Of a stretch of 64,000 bases of DNA, positions 1-9,679 are shown piece after piece. Every line of letters starts with the position of its first letter. Within the stretch, counting starts at the first letter, position 1. Source of the DNA: Elmis aenea. Its lineage: Eukaryota; Arthropoda; Insecta; Coleoptera; Elmidae. The DNA lies in the NCBI GenBank assembly GCA_947652605.1, contig OX393577.1:59978108-60042107 (forward strand). The letters run 5' to 3'. The notes under the pieces are model-generated. The model saw nothing but the letters and a program-made list of their open reading frames with translations, ran no database searches and was not told the origin of the DNA. The position numbers and the translations under genes were made by a program.

Positions 1-510
1 TTTATCAATAGGCGCATCCTTTGCAAGTAAAATACTGCAAAGTTTTTGAAAAAATCTTGATCGGTTCCGGAGAAAAACGCCAAAAACGAAACCCCTGCAT
101 AAGCGCTATGAATATTGAGAAGTTGTGTATATCTGTATTACTATATCTATGCGACTTGCATAGGCGTTTAACATAGGGAAAACCGTTTTTACAAAGGTCT
201 CGTTTTTTACGTTTTTCTTCGGAACCGTTTAAGATTTTTTCAAAAACTTTGCACCAATTTACTTGGAAAGGATGCGCGCATTGGTAAATAAAAGAATTTC
301 GATTTTGTCTTTGACGGTTTCATGGCCAACGCGATCACAAATATTACTTTTATTAATCAGCTGTTCAGTTTTTCCCCTATTTTTCTGAACGAAATGGCCA
401 GTGGCACGTATAACTCTGGAAAACATTTAGTTTTGATGCCCTTAATGTAATAAACACAGCCGGAATCAAATTCTAGCGACAACGTATCGTGACCTTCCCT
501 TGTGAGATCT
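1..510. mobile_element. Foldback (long inverted repeat) element, copy 1, cut by window start
   Basis: The stretch 1-240 and the stretch 240-510 match the centre and right arm of the palindromic element at 9680-10380. Shared words include GGATGCGCGCATTGGTAAAT, the CGGTTCC...GGAACCG pair and the arm end near CCTTCCCTTGTGAG. The centre of symmetry is near 140, so the missing left arm should lie before the window. Read on the minus strand, the right arm encodes a short peptide (357-560) containing SLEFDSGCVYYIKGIKTKCF, similar to peptides in both arms of the second copy. No transposase was recognised. Confidence 0.7.
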
Positions 511-788
511 GTATCGTTTGCAGCTTGTTTAGATATTCTTGAAGCAATTATAACAAACAATAACGAAATTAGAACTTTGTCTTAGGCCACGGCTCCACGT
601 ACGATATTTTAACGCATGTATCTGCGTTAAATTGACGGACTAAAAACGCATCGTGTACCCCGGCTCCACGTATCGTTTTCAAAACGTATACAAGTCGTAC
701 CTATATCGGAAGCAAAACGCAACAACCTGGCTCCACGTACGACATTCTACCGCTCGATAGTTCTGCATTTGCCCTAAGTAAAAATTAA

Positions 789-1054
789 ATGAGGCGTTTT
801 CCAAACAGAAACCTTACGCATGAGAAGATCTTCAATTGCCATCTTTCAAAAGCACGACGGTATGTAGAGAGTGTACGTTTGGTATATTGGCCAATAAATG
901 CCGAATTTTTCATCATCCGATTGATGTTAATCCTGACTTTGCTGACTGTATCATTAAAAAATGTTGTGCACTGCACAATTTTGTCAGAAAACGTGATGGC
1001 TATCAATTCGAAGACACATTAACGTGCTCTTTAGATAGTATTCATGCTTTGTGA
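789..1054 (+). pseudogene. Harbinger (HARBI1-like) transposase C-terminus, frameshifted
   Basis: Two overlapping frames carry one protein tail. The first (from 789) reads LTHEKIFNCHLSKARRYVE. The second continues CTFGILANKCRIFHHPIDV and then ALHNFVRKRDGYQFED. This is the end of the DDE_Tnp_4 nuclease family (SKAR/RR-VE-FG-LANKWRIFHRPI-V, then LHN-VR--DG). The frame change falls at about 865-872. The N-terminal region and the earlier catalytic residues are absent, so this is a dead remnant. It lies inside the TTA-flanked element at 585-1584. Confidence 0.8.
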
Positions 1055-1123
1055 ACTAGGGGAAACCTTAATGGAATTCACATCAAAGATTTATTTACTT
1101 CATATTTTTGTCCCGACCAGGGA

Positions 1124-1321
1124 TCAGTACCCTGGCAAGAGAAAAATGTAAACATCCATCCATGCTGCCATTTTGGCTGTTCTATTTTTATAGTTTTCGT
1201 TGCCTAAATCATACAGGCATGAATGCTTCTCTACTTCTAAAATTAAAATTTCGCTATCTATTTCCGACATTTCGCAGTGAAAAATAGCAAAAGCGGGCAA
1301 ATCAAGAGAATTAAAATTCAC
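1124..1321 (-). pseudogene. MADF (Myb/SANT-like) domain fragment of the Harbinger second protein
   Basis: The minus-strand frame reads VEKHSCLYDLGNENYKNRTA followed by KMAAW. This resembles the start of MADF domains (L-EVRKHPCLYD--NENYKN--A--AW). Harbinger elements usually code for such a DNA-binding partner in addition to the nuclease. It is convergent with the nuclease remnant at 789-1054. Only the N-terminal third of the domain is visible. The family call rests on motif recall. Confidence 0.6.
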
Positions 1322-1844
1322 AAGACAATGTCACCAGTAGGAGTAGGCGGACGGACGCATGCACAACGCACGTGGAGCCGCGTGTCACGATACTGACTCG
1401 ATTATTTATCGGATTGAAAATGGAACAAGCTGCGTCCAAGTGCGTTATGACTTTGAAGACGCAGAAGTAGTACGATCCGTTATCGGACGTGGAGCCACCT
1501 CTCATTTAAACTAATGTTACCTATTTTTGCCCGTCAATTTAACGCAGATACAAGCGTTAAAATATCGTACGTGGAGCCGGGGCCTTAGTGGAGATTTCTT
1601 GTAAAATTTCTCTAAAAGAAATATACTTAAATTGACTTTCGGTTGCATTTACGCTCTTAATATGCAGAATCATCAAACAAGACGCTGAAACATTTTGTGC
1701 CATTTGTTAAGACTTATTTGTGCGGGCGGACCTTTCCAGAACTTTTGTACACCGAGTCAAAATATAGAAACAGACTAAATGTGGAGCTTGGTCTGCGAGT
1801 GTAAATTGACACTATTGAGCCAAACATTTTTTAATTGCTTCAGT

Positions 1845-2275
1845 CAGGGATTTGGAGCGGAGCACGGAGCAGTGGAGCAATGGGTTTTTGCTCGGAGCAG
1901 GAGCGGAGTCCGGAGCAAATAATTTTGCTTGCTCCACTGCACCAGTTTATTATGTAATTTTTTTTTTTTAAACTACCCTTTTCCCCTTGTTTTCAACATT
2001 TGCAGATCAATAATTTGTTCTTACAAACATTTATTTAACTTCACTTGTTTGTTAGGGTCAAATACTGCTATTTTTGACTACCTTCTACATATCCGATAAA
2101 ATTAAAACTTTGTTTAAAAAAAATATATTTTAATCAAAAAACTTTTTTTTAAAATGTTAACAATATTTGGAGCATGGCGCGGAGCTGGAGCGGAGCTGGA
2201 GCTGGAGCGGAGCTTGGGCAGGCATTTTAATGCCGGAGCGGAGCAATTAAAAACTAGGACTGCTCCAAACCCCTG
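1845..2275. mobile_element. hAT-type MITE with GGAGC arrays, perfect 8-bp target duplication
   Basis: Ends are CAGGGATTTGGAGCGGAGC on the left and GCTCCAAACCCCTG on the right. The 8-bp word GCTTCAGT flanks both sides exactly (1837-1844 and 2276-2283), the hAT signature. Both subterminal regions are runs of GGAGC/GGAGCT (1854-1921 and 2168-2245). No transposase is present. A partial second copy begins at 21577. Confidence 0.88.
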
Positions 2276-2283
2276 GCTTCAGT

Positions 2284-3650
2284 CAAACAGCATCAACCGT
2301 CGCACTAATCCCAATTAATGCTGTTTAATATATGATGTAGATAACTGCATATTACAAAATTATAAAGTTGACTTTGTTGCTGATATAATATTTGTAAAAG
2401 ACTTTGCCCCGATTTTTATTATGCCTAGTACTGGATGCAAAAAGATAAGCCATATTTTAGGTAGATTCTGTTCGTTCAAGAAGTACACCGTATTTTTCAA
2501 ATTAAAATAGGGGCCCTTCGCTGTTAAAACGTTAGGAACCGCTGCCCTAAGGGATTGACAAAAATAAACTTATCACTAAATGAAAAACGTGTCGCAGTTT
2601 GAAAAACATGAAATTTCCTTTAACTGTGCAGCTTTTTTCTGAACCAATTCCGCTTATTACTGCGGAGAAAACGTCTTAAACATCCCTTGTTGCTATGGAA
2701 TTGGGGTCTTGTACTGTTCCTTTAATATTTGTTAAGCCCTCGTCGGTGTTATTCCAATGTAGGACCAAAAAAGAATCTCGAATCAATGTCCTAAACTAAC
2801 AAGTCAAGTTGTTTCGGAATCCATCCTAAACCGAATAGAGCGAGGCGTGTTTATTAGTCTCTAGCGAATAATAGATTAATACAGCGTTAGAATTTTTTTA
2901 GGACACTGTTATTTAAGCCACCAAACTAAAGTGAAAATAATCTCTAATATTTGTTTGTCTTTGTGGAAATTCAAATTGTTTCGGCGAGCGAACCCGTTTA
3001 ATACGCGATCCAGCTGTGCGTAACCCCTTTGCCCTTATGGCTGGCGAGGCCACCAAATGACTTTTAAAATACGTACACGAACATATGTAAAAAATAAAGT
3101 TCTCTTTTAATGCATGTCGGTATAGCATAGCTGCGATTATTTAACAGGAATTCGTTTGTACAGCAGTGCAATTTATATAGCAGAGTAAAGAGCAGTTCAA
3201 ATATTAATTAAAACACAGTTAAAATATCAACTTTTTAATGAATAGACGAACAGCACTCCGTTGTATTTTAATTATACTATTGTAAGGTACCCCACTTGGA
3301 CTGGAATAATTGGTGCTTATTACTTAGGATTTTATCTTTTATCTTAAGTAAGATGCTTATATGATGTTTAGGCTCGTGAACGTCTTTGAAACGTGGCTGG
3401 ACCCTCAAACGTTGTTTTACGTAGAACTCAAAGTTTAGACCAGCTGCTAAGGTTGTAGAAAGTAAATAAAACACACAAAAAGGAAGCAATTCTCTTTATT
3501 GTAATTTATTTATGATTTATTAGATAATTCTGATTTTTACTGTTTACTATGCATATAGTTCTGAGTTTTGAGTAGTTGTAGCCATGACGTTAGTTAATTA
3601 AATGTGGTTTCTTATTGTATCTGACTGTTAGGACATGTGTGACGTCGTGT
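2284..3650. other. AT-rich intergenic DNA, nothing recognised
   Basis: Short frames only, none with a recognisable family. No inverted ends were found. A (GT)n-like run lies at about 3653-3680, just beyond. Confidence 0.5.
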
Positions 3651-3729
3651 CGCGAGTGTGTGTGTGCGTGCGTGTGTGTATCGGGTGACTTTTGCAAATA
3701 GTGTCCGTGAGTGCATGGAAGTGTAACGT

Positions 3730-4010
3730 TGCGGAACGATGATTCTGCTTGACAGCCTGACAGCGATAACTCGCCCAAGCGGACTCCGGCAACAGGACCA
3801 GATCGCCAACCTAGTGAGCCTTCTGACAGCGATGACTCGCCCAAAAGACTACGGCACTAGGTCGGACAAGGAGTGTACCTCCGGAACCCCTCTAAGCGAT
3901 GACTCGCCAAGAGATTCTCAGGCCCACTGAGGATGACTGATACCTGGTGTGCTCTGACAGCGACAGCTCGCCCAAAGCCTCTGACAGCGATTTCTCGCCC
4001 AAAGTTCACA
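3730..4010 (+). repeat. Degenerate tandem repeats of a GACAGCGATGACTCGCCCAA-like unit
   Basis: At least five spaced copies of (G)ACAGCGAT(A/G)ACTCGCCCAA occur, starting near 3762, 3827, 3895, 3957 and 3983. In one frame the unit reads SDSDDSPK, an acidic Ser/Pro repeat, but no single frame stays open through all copies. The spacers between copies differ in length. The stretch is clearly more GC-rich than its surroundings. It could be a decayed coding repeat or a transposon untranslated repeat. Confidence 0.6.
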
Positions 4011-4096
4011 ACAGGATACCAGCTGGATAACCAGGTGGTGTATTGGCTCAGTTAAGAACCCTTTCTTTTCGAAAGGCACTGCTTTTTATACATATT

Positions 4097-4334
4097 TTGG
4101 TGGTGTGGGGTGAAAGATAGTTAAAATACGCCTGTTAGTCGTTCTGAACTAATAGTAACTCTAGTTTTGGATAAAAGGGGCGTAAGACAAAAATTTAGTC
4201 TTTGTTAATTCGTTAATTAGTTGCATGCATCGAGAGGGGATGCAATTTGAAAGATTTTATTTGTTAGTCACTGCGCCCTTCCAAAACTAGATCATATAAA
4301 CAAAACTGATTACTGATTCACCCCACCAAAAATT
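4097..4334. mobile_element. Small foldback/MITE hairpin
   Basis: The left side TTTTGGTGGTGTGGGGTGAA pairs with TTCACCCCACCAAAAA near 4316. CTAGTTTTGGATAAAAGGGG near 4162 pairs imperfectly with CGCCCTTCCAAAACTAGATC near 4273. The outer and inner pairs are in order, giving an imperfect hairpin of about 238 bp. No target duplication was identified. Confidence 0.55.
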
Positions 4335-4775
4335 ACTAAATAAAATTGTACATGCTACAAATGTGTTAAAATGCATTCAAGATAATATAGAATAATACCA
4401 TAGTTACATGTATGCTAATAATTTACAAAATCAACTTGTTATTAAAATCCACGTAAATTTCATACAATATAACAGGTCATGACCCATTTCTTTGTCTAGC
4501 AGAGGGATTCCCTAAGAATGTGGTTTTTTGGTACAATATTTCAATCATCAAGAGTAATTCAATACTTTCGTTAGTCGGCCGTGCATTCCTTTACCCCAAG
4601 TGCTAACGATTTACGGTGTTTGGCTTATTACGCTATAACAACCATGAATTATATTAAAAACTAGCTTTTCCACCGCGCAAATTTCCGTATTACATAGTGT
4701 ACCTTTATAGCCACTTGTTAACACTTGTTCCTACTTTGAGGTAACGTCATGAGTATTCGGGCCTCTGCTGGTGTT

Positions 4776-5403
4776 AAAGGCCTCTACTCATTACCCAACT
4801 TGTCGGAGTCGACCGTCGGGAACTCCGTGTTGGGTGTTGTCTACACACCTCCCGACCAGTCCAACCAACACAGCATAAACGTCTAACTTTTTTTATTATT
4901 TTGACTGAGTAGAGGTCTTAATAATAAATAAAATCTGATATAAAGAAATTTTCTGTTTTCTTTTGAAACCGATATTCAGACCTACAAGTTTTTATTTAGA
5001 TTCATTCAGCGGTTTTTGAGTTATTAGGAAAGAAACGAACAGATAAGGCCTCTACTCACCTACCAATTTGTCGGTACAACCGACCGACCATTCCGATAAA
5101 TTGTTTAATGTGTAGTCTGTCACCCGACCAACCCGACAGTTGGACAAGTTCGAACGGTCGGGTGGCCAGACCATCCAACAAGCCAACCGCCCCACCACAT
5201 TCCTCTAGATAAGGACTATTGAACCGAAAAGTTAACGCTATTTATAAATTTGTTATCCACAAAATGGCATCAGAGCCAAAATAATAAAAAAAGTTATGAC
5301 GTTTATGCTGTGTTGGTTGGACTGATCGGTAGATGTGTAGACAACACCCAACACGGAGTTCCCGATGGTCGGCTCCGACAAGTTGGATAATGAGGAGGCC
5401 TAT
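4776..5403. mobile_element. Long-terminal-inverted-repeat element with AGGCCTC ends
   Basis: Arms of about 130 bp are inverted copies. The left arm starts AGGCCTCTACTCATTACCCA and contains AACTCCGTGTTGGGTGTTGT and CCAACCAACACAGCATAAAC. The right arm contains GTTTATGCTGTGTTGGTTGG and ACAACACCCAACACGGAGTT and ends GAGGAGGCCT. A third, diverged AGGCCTCTACTCACCTACCA end lies inside at 5047, followed by a GC-rich CCGACC-rich stretch, so a related copy seems nested. No coding region was seen and the superfamily is unknown. Confidence 0.7.
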
Positions 5404-5727
5404 AGTCCGATAGGGAGGTGTTGTTTTCTAAAAACTAACAAAATTATGAAGCGATATTATTTTATTTGTGCATTATAGGGAGTCATACAGATTATTACTT
5501 AGTCAATTACCTCTTTTTGTTTTTAAAAATTACCCCAACAAACCTTATATTTCATTAAATGGAAGAAAAATCTGCATACCATAGCATGAAAATGAATCCT
5601 AAATAATTGTAATTATGTTTAATAAAAAGTGGTTATTCGTTACTTTTAAATGGCTTGGCTTATGCCGGGGCCACGATGGTCCCGTTTAAGCTCAAAATCA
5701 GCTGGTTAATATTTTAACCATCTAGCC

Positions 5728-6493
5728 CAGCGGTTCTGAACCAATTTCCATCAATGTACCCCTCGGCAATTAGTTCATTTCAAAAGAACTTTATTTATGC
5801 ATAGAACATGCAGTGTAAAAAATATTTAGTGCGAAAATTGTTTATTTTGGCTTTCCACCAATAAATTTTTCCGGACATTGTATCTGACACATTCCCCCTG
5901 TAAAAGTTTAACGGCCCGCTTGGGGGTCCATGGACCACTGGTAAGAATACCTGCCTTACAGTATTTATGTTATCATCCATATATGCGGTATAAAGTACAA
6001 AAGAGGTACCGAAACGGCTTCGACTATGTTAGCTAAACATGCCCAGGTAATTTTAGGACCATGACTTTAACAATTTTCTGGTTATTGTATATTGTACAGA
6101 ATATTCTCCTACGGTATTGATGTTATCATCCATATATGCGGCATACAGTACAAAAGAGGTACCGACGCTTGGGCGTCCAGGTAATTTTAGAACTATGACT
6201 TCAATAATTTTCTAGTTATTGTATTTATTGTTTACCGGCAGCGGTTTTGAACCAGTTTCCATCAATGTACCCCTAGGCCTTACTGTCAAGCGTCATGTAC
6301 CCCTTGTCAACTGGTCTATTTCGAAAGAACTTGATTTATGCATAAAACACAAATGTAAAAATATTTACTGAGAAAATTGTTGGTGTTTTCTTTCCACCAA
6401 TAACGTTTTCTGGTCATTGTATTTGACACGTATCCCCTGTGGAAGTTTCGCGTATCCCTTGGGGGTCCATGGACCCCTGGTTGAGAACCTCTG
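5728..6493. mobile_element. Composite hAT-type MITE with internal duplications
   Basis: Two similar CAGCGGTT(C/T)TGAACC-type units lie in tandem: 5728-5953 and 6239-6493, the second ending GGTTGAGAACCTCTG. The flanks match across the whole composite (ATCTAGCC at 5720-5727, ATCTAACC at 6494-6501; 7 of 8), not around each unit. The span therefore looks like one insertion that rearranged internally. The middle has further duplicates: ATGTTATCATCCATATATGC near 5967 and 6120, and CAGGTAATTTTAG near 6044 and 6178. Confidence 0.7.
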
Positions 6494-6702
6494 ATCTAAC
6501 CTATCCATTTATGCAAACATTTAAATACTATGATGATTTTTCGAACAAAATATCAAAATTTTGTATAAGGCGTCAGTAAGCTATGAAGACATATTATGTG
6601 TCTTAATTAGAGTTTGCAGCTTAATAAAGTAATTTATTATGGATCACCTTTAAACCCAAAAAATCTCGCACAAACGCGCTTATGCAAAGATGTTGCTTTT
6701 AT

Positions 6703-8035
6703 AATAATAATAATAATAATAGGCTTTATTTAGTTATAAAAGAAACTATTTATACATCAATCTTTACAACTAGTACTTCAAATTAAAATTGCAGTTTTAC
6801 ATGGGTCTTACAACCTTCTTTAAACGCATGCAGATTAACAGTATTTTAATTCGTTTGGTAATTGATTAAATAATTTTAGCCCTTTGTAATAGAGCGAGTT
6901 CTGTGTACTACTTTTTTTACATTTAGGCAGTCTAAAATGTTCTCTTTGTCTTGTTTCATAATCATGCTGTTCTTTGTTGTATATCAGATATTTACTCATA
7001 TATCCTGGCATCATATTGTTTATACATTTATATATTAGAACCAAAACGTTATACACTGTATTTTGCCATATATTAAGGAACCCCAACTTATTATGCATAT
7101 ATTCAATTTTAGTTAATTTAGAACACTGTAATATGATACGCAAAGCTCTGTTTTGCTGCTTTTGTAATTTTTTCAGATCTCCCTCATTACTTAGAAATAT
7201 TATGCTACTGCAATAATTAAAGTATGGTTCTATTATTGTATGATAGACCAATATCCTAGCTTCAAAGTTTAATTTATTCGATATTCTCCCAAAATAACTA
7301 ATTTTTGCACCAACTTTTTTTACAATATAATCTATGTTCTTTTTAAATTTTAGATGATTATCTATAAATACGTTAACATTTGACATATTGCTGAATTGTG
7401 TACTACCTATTACCATGCATTTTGTTTTAGATACATTCAACTCCAGTTTATTAGCTTTAAACCAATCTGTTACTTCAATTAAATCTTCGTTTATGACATT
7501 AACTGTTGTTTGTAAATTTTCACCTGATACCGAAATTAACGTATCATCTGCAAATAAATGCATGTCACACGATTTAACTGTCTGCGTAATGTCATTTATG
7601 TAAATATTGAATAAAACTGGACCTAAAACTGATCCTTGTGGTACACCTAACTCGTTAATAATTGCCTTTGATTCTACTTTTCCCACCCTGGTTTTTTGAA
7701 ATCTGTTTGATAAATAACTTTCAAACCATTTTAGTTCATTCCCTTGGATTCCGTACATTTGTAATTTTTGCAAAAGTCTTTTTCTACAGATGGTTTCAAA
7801 TGCTCGTTTCAGATCGACAAAAACTGCCAAAATTATTTTATCGTTTTCAATTTCATCTCTCCAATTTGTTAAAACTAAATTCAGTGCTGTTTCGCATGAA
7901 TGCTTATGTCTAAATCCTGATTGAGAATCTGAAATAGTTTTGTTACTGTTAAGAAATTCTACGAGTTGTTGTTTAACGTTTATGACGTATACTCGACATT
8001 TTTTCAAAAACGTTCTGACAAACGTATTGAAATGT
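6703..8035 (-). mobile_element. Jockey/CR1-like non-LTR retrotransposon, 5'-truncated, young
   Basis: The element holds an open reverse transcriptase frame (6835-8007) and ends on the minus strand in an ATT/TAT microsatellite tail (plus-strand ATAATA run at 6703-6721). The 5' half (gag-like ORF and endonuclease) is missing, as is usual for 5'-truncated insertions. The 5' boundary near 8035 is approximate. Confidence 0.8.
6835..8007 (-). CDS. Reverse transcriptase of a Jockey/CR1-like retrotransposon (partial ORF2)
   Basis: This 390-residue open frame has the RT blocks in order. SGFRHKHSCETAL is near residue 31, FVDLKRAFETICRKRLLQKL near residue 64 (first Asp), and GVPQGSVLGPVLFNIYINDI near residue 122. 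The catalytic FADD box (MHLFADDTLIS) is near residue 149 and LELNVSKTKCMVIG near residue 188. The C-terminal part (LKKLQKQQNRALRIIL, then LFNQLPNELK) is typical of the post-RT tail of CR1/Jockey elements. The endonuclease domain is absent because of 5' truncation, so the first Met is only the first in frame. With no stops or frameshifts it is much younger than the other RT remnants here. It would need a complete element elsewhere to be mobilised. Confidence 0.88.
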   Translation of the reverse strand: MKKCRVYVINVKQQLVEFLNSNKTISDSQSGFRHKHSCETALNLVLTNWRDEIENDKIILAVFVDLKRAFETICRKRLLQKLQMYGIQGNELKWFESYLSNRFQKTRVGKVESKAIINELGVPQGSVLGPVLFNIYINDITQTVKSCDMHLFADDTLISVSGENLQTTVNVINEDLIEVTDWFKANKLELNVSKTKCMVIGSTQFSNMSNVNVFIDNHLKFKKNIDYIVKKVGAKISYFGRISNKLNFEARILVYHTIIEPYFNYCSSIIFLSNEGDLKKLQKQQNRALRIILQCSKLTKIEYMHNKLGFLNIWQNTVYNVLVLIYKCINNMMPGYMSKYLIYNKEQHDYETRQREHFRLPKCKKSSTQNSLYYKGLKLFNQLPNELKYC

Positions 8036-8134
8036 TCTTAAGACTGAAGCGTTACGAACATTTATTATTTAATTACCACTTTAAACCACACTGATGCTAT
8101 TTAAAAAGAAAAGTTATTTATATTAGCGTATGTT

Positions 8135-8480
8135 GAATTACAGCTGTCGCCGTTCGTCCGCCCCCAGTTTCCATAAAATTCTATTGTAGCAGGCGTCTTC
8201 CTTCATATTTCTGCTTTTCATAGCTTCCTGGAAGTCGTATCTGCATCTTTGTCGTGAGCGTCGTCTTGTCCTCTCTTCGGATGGAATCAATTTTAATGTT
8301 TTTCTTGGCCACCTAATTTCCTTCATTCTGTTTGCATAGCCAAACTATAATAACTGCCGCTTCTGTACCTCGTCCATAATATTTCTTTCTATTTCCATGA
8401 GTTCCTCAATTGCGAACTGTAAGTTATCCAGTTTTTGGCAGGTTCGCCTTAAAATTGCATCACTGTCGATAGCAGTTTTT
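8135..8480 (-). pseudogene. C-terminal tail of an RTE-like retrotransposon ORF
   Basis: The minus strand reads MDEVQKRQLL, a stop where W is expected, then FGYANRMKEIRWPRKTLKLI. It continues through RTRRRSRQRCRYDFQEAMKS and ends KLGADERRQL. This matches the tail common in RTE-like elements (KRQL-WFGHV-RM, GRRRRGRPR, W--G--RR). The RT core is absent. Confidence 0.65.
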
Positions 8481-9320
8481 TTTTTTGCTTATTTACAGCC
8501 TTTTGCTCCGTAGGTATATGACCTTAGTTTGGATAATAGATGCATACATTCGCTTCTTTGTATTTTGCCTTAATTTTATACAATACTTCTGACTTTATTT
8601 ATTATTATATATATATATTATTATTATTATTTTTTTTTTGTTATCTTCTCATCGCTTTTATCACGTTTATTTCTAAAGGCAAGATATCTTCAGTATTTTC
8701 AATTACTAGATACTCGCATTTTCTCTCATTTAAACTTGGCGCTGCTAGAACAAAGTTAACAAACACATTTCGAATTTATTGTTACGCTTTTCTGTCATTT
8801 TTTTAATTCTTTGGTGTTCATAAGGCTTATTTTTAAAAACAAAAGAGATATTCGAGGCAGTAATGATGTTTGAGACACCCTGTATAGAAACATGCTTTAA
8901 AATTTGTATGTGCATAGGGTACCAATTGGTATCAAATTCATTTAAATTAAGAATTACAATTATTTATAGTTATAATCTGTCCTCTTTTACCATAACGGTG
9001 TAGAGTCTGTAGAGGTATGAAGTTGTACAAAAATTCTCAACAATCTCTTTCCACATTTGTTTCGCTACTCAACTTTTTTTCTTTCATGTAAGATGATCCA
9101 TCCACCTTTTTAATTTTGTTGTCCATAGAATGTACTTTTAACCAACCTCGTATAATGTTATTATTAATTCTGTCTAGTTACATCTGTAGCGGCTCTTAAA
9201 TATTTCATTTAATTTGCTGCTTTCAGTTCTGCCATCTAGCACACTACCGTAACTTAGTATATGTAGAAGCAAATATAGTGAAATCTCTACACTTGTCAGC
9301 TCCTATATTATTCAAATTCA
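8481..9320. other. Intergenic, low-complexity AT-rich DNA
   Basis: It contains an AT/TTA microsatellite (about 8600-8640) and one orphan CACCCTGTATA end of the TA-flanked CAGGGTG family near 8878. No gene was recognised. Confidence 0.5.
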
Positions 9321-9551
9321 ATGTTCGACACTTTTTTGGCAAAAAATTGCTTTGGTGTTCGCTCAAAACTCCAATATTCGTCACAAAGTTTTAAAAAACA
9401 AACAACATTGGACAAAATCTTTGCTAAACCGAGTGCTACTGAATCGTCGGGAAAAGGACAAAAAAGACATCTGTCACCAGAATTGGAGTTACCTGATGTT
9501 TTAACGCAAAGTGACTTTCCTTCTAAACAACAGTTCCTTTCTTCCTCTTAA
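9321..9551 (+). pseudogene. Small frame with a QTTLDKIF motif, possible transposase tail
   Basis: The 76-residue frame contains KKQTTLDKIFAKPS then GKGQKRHLSPELELPD. QTTLDKIF resembles a PCNA-interacting (PIP-like) peptide, of the kind found at the ends of some Tigger/pogo transposases. The second aromatic position is Ile, so the match is imperfect. No other domain is visible. This may be a transposon scrap or chance. Confidence 0.25.
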
Positions 9552-9679
9552 GTTTTTGCAATTATCGTTCTCAGTAGAGGTAAAGTTCTAGTTAATTTTT
9601 CATTAATTTAATTACAAGATTCGGGGCTGGAAACAGATTATTGCTATTTTATTTATTACTTATGGACAAAATTGATTTT

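Larger units (their letters stand above)
585..1584 (+). mobile_element. PIF/Harbinger DNA transposon, internally deleted, TTA target duplication
   Basis: The element is bounded by inverted repeats of about 54 bp. They start GGCCACGGCTCCACGTACGA on the left and, in reverse complement, GGCCCCGGCTCCACGTACGA on the right. TTA directly flanks both ends (582-584 and 1585-1587), the 3-bp duplication typical of Harbinger. The motif GGCTCCACGT occurs three times near the left end (591, 662, 729) and three times inverted near the right end (1370, 1487, 1569), which looks like a set of transposase-binding sites. Inside are a broken Harbinger nuclease tail on + and an MADF-like piece on -, convergent, matching the two-gene plan of these elements. 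Confidence 0.88.

Noticed and set aside
3653..3680. GTGTGTGTGCGTGCGTGTGTGT run as a Z-DNA or regulatory site
   Set aside because: A short dinucleotide microsatellite with no nearby gene, so no basis for a functional claim.
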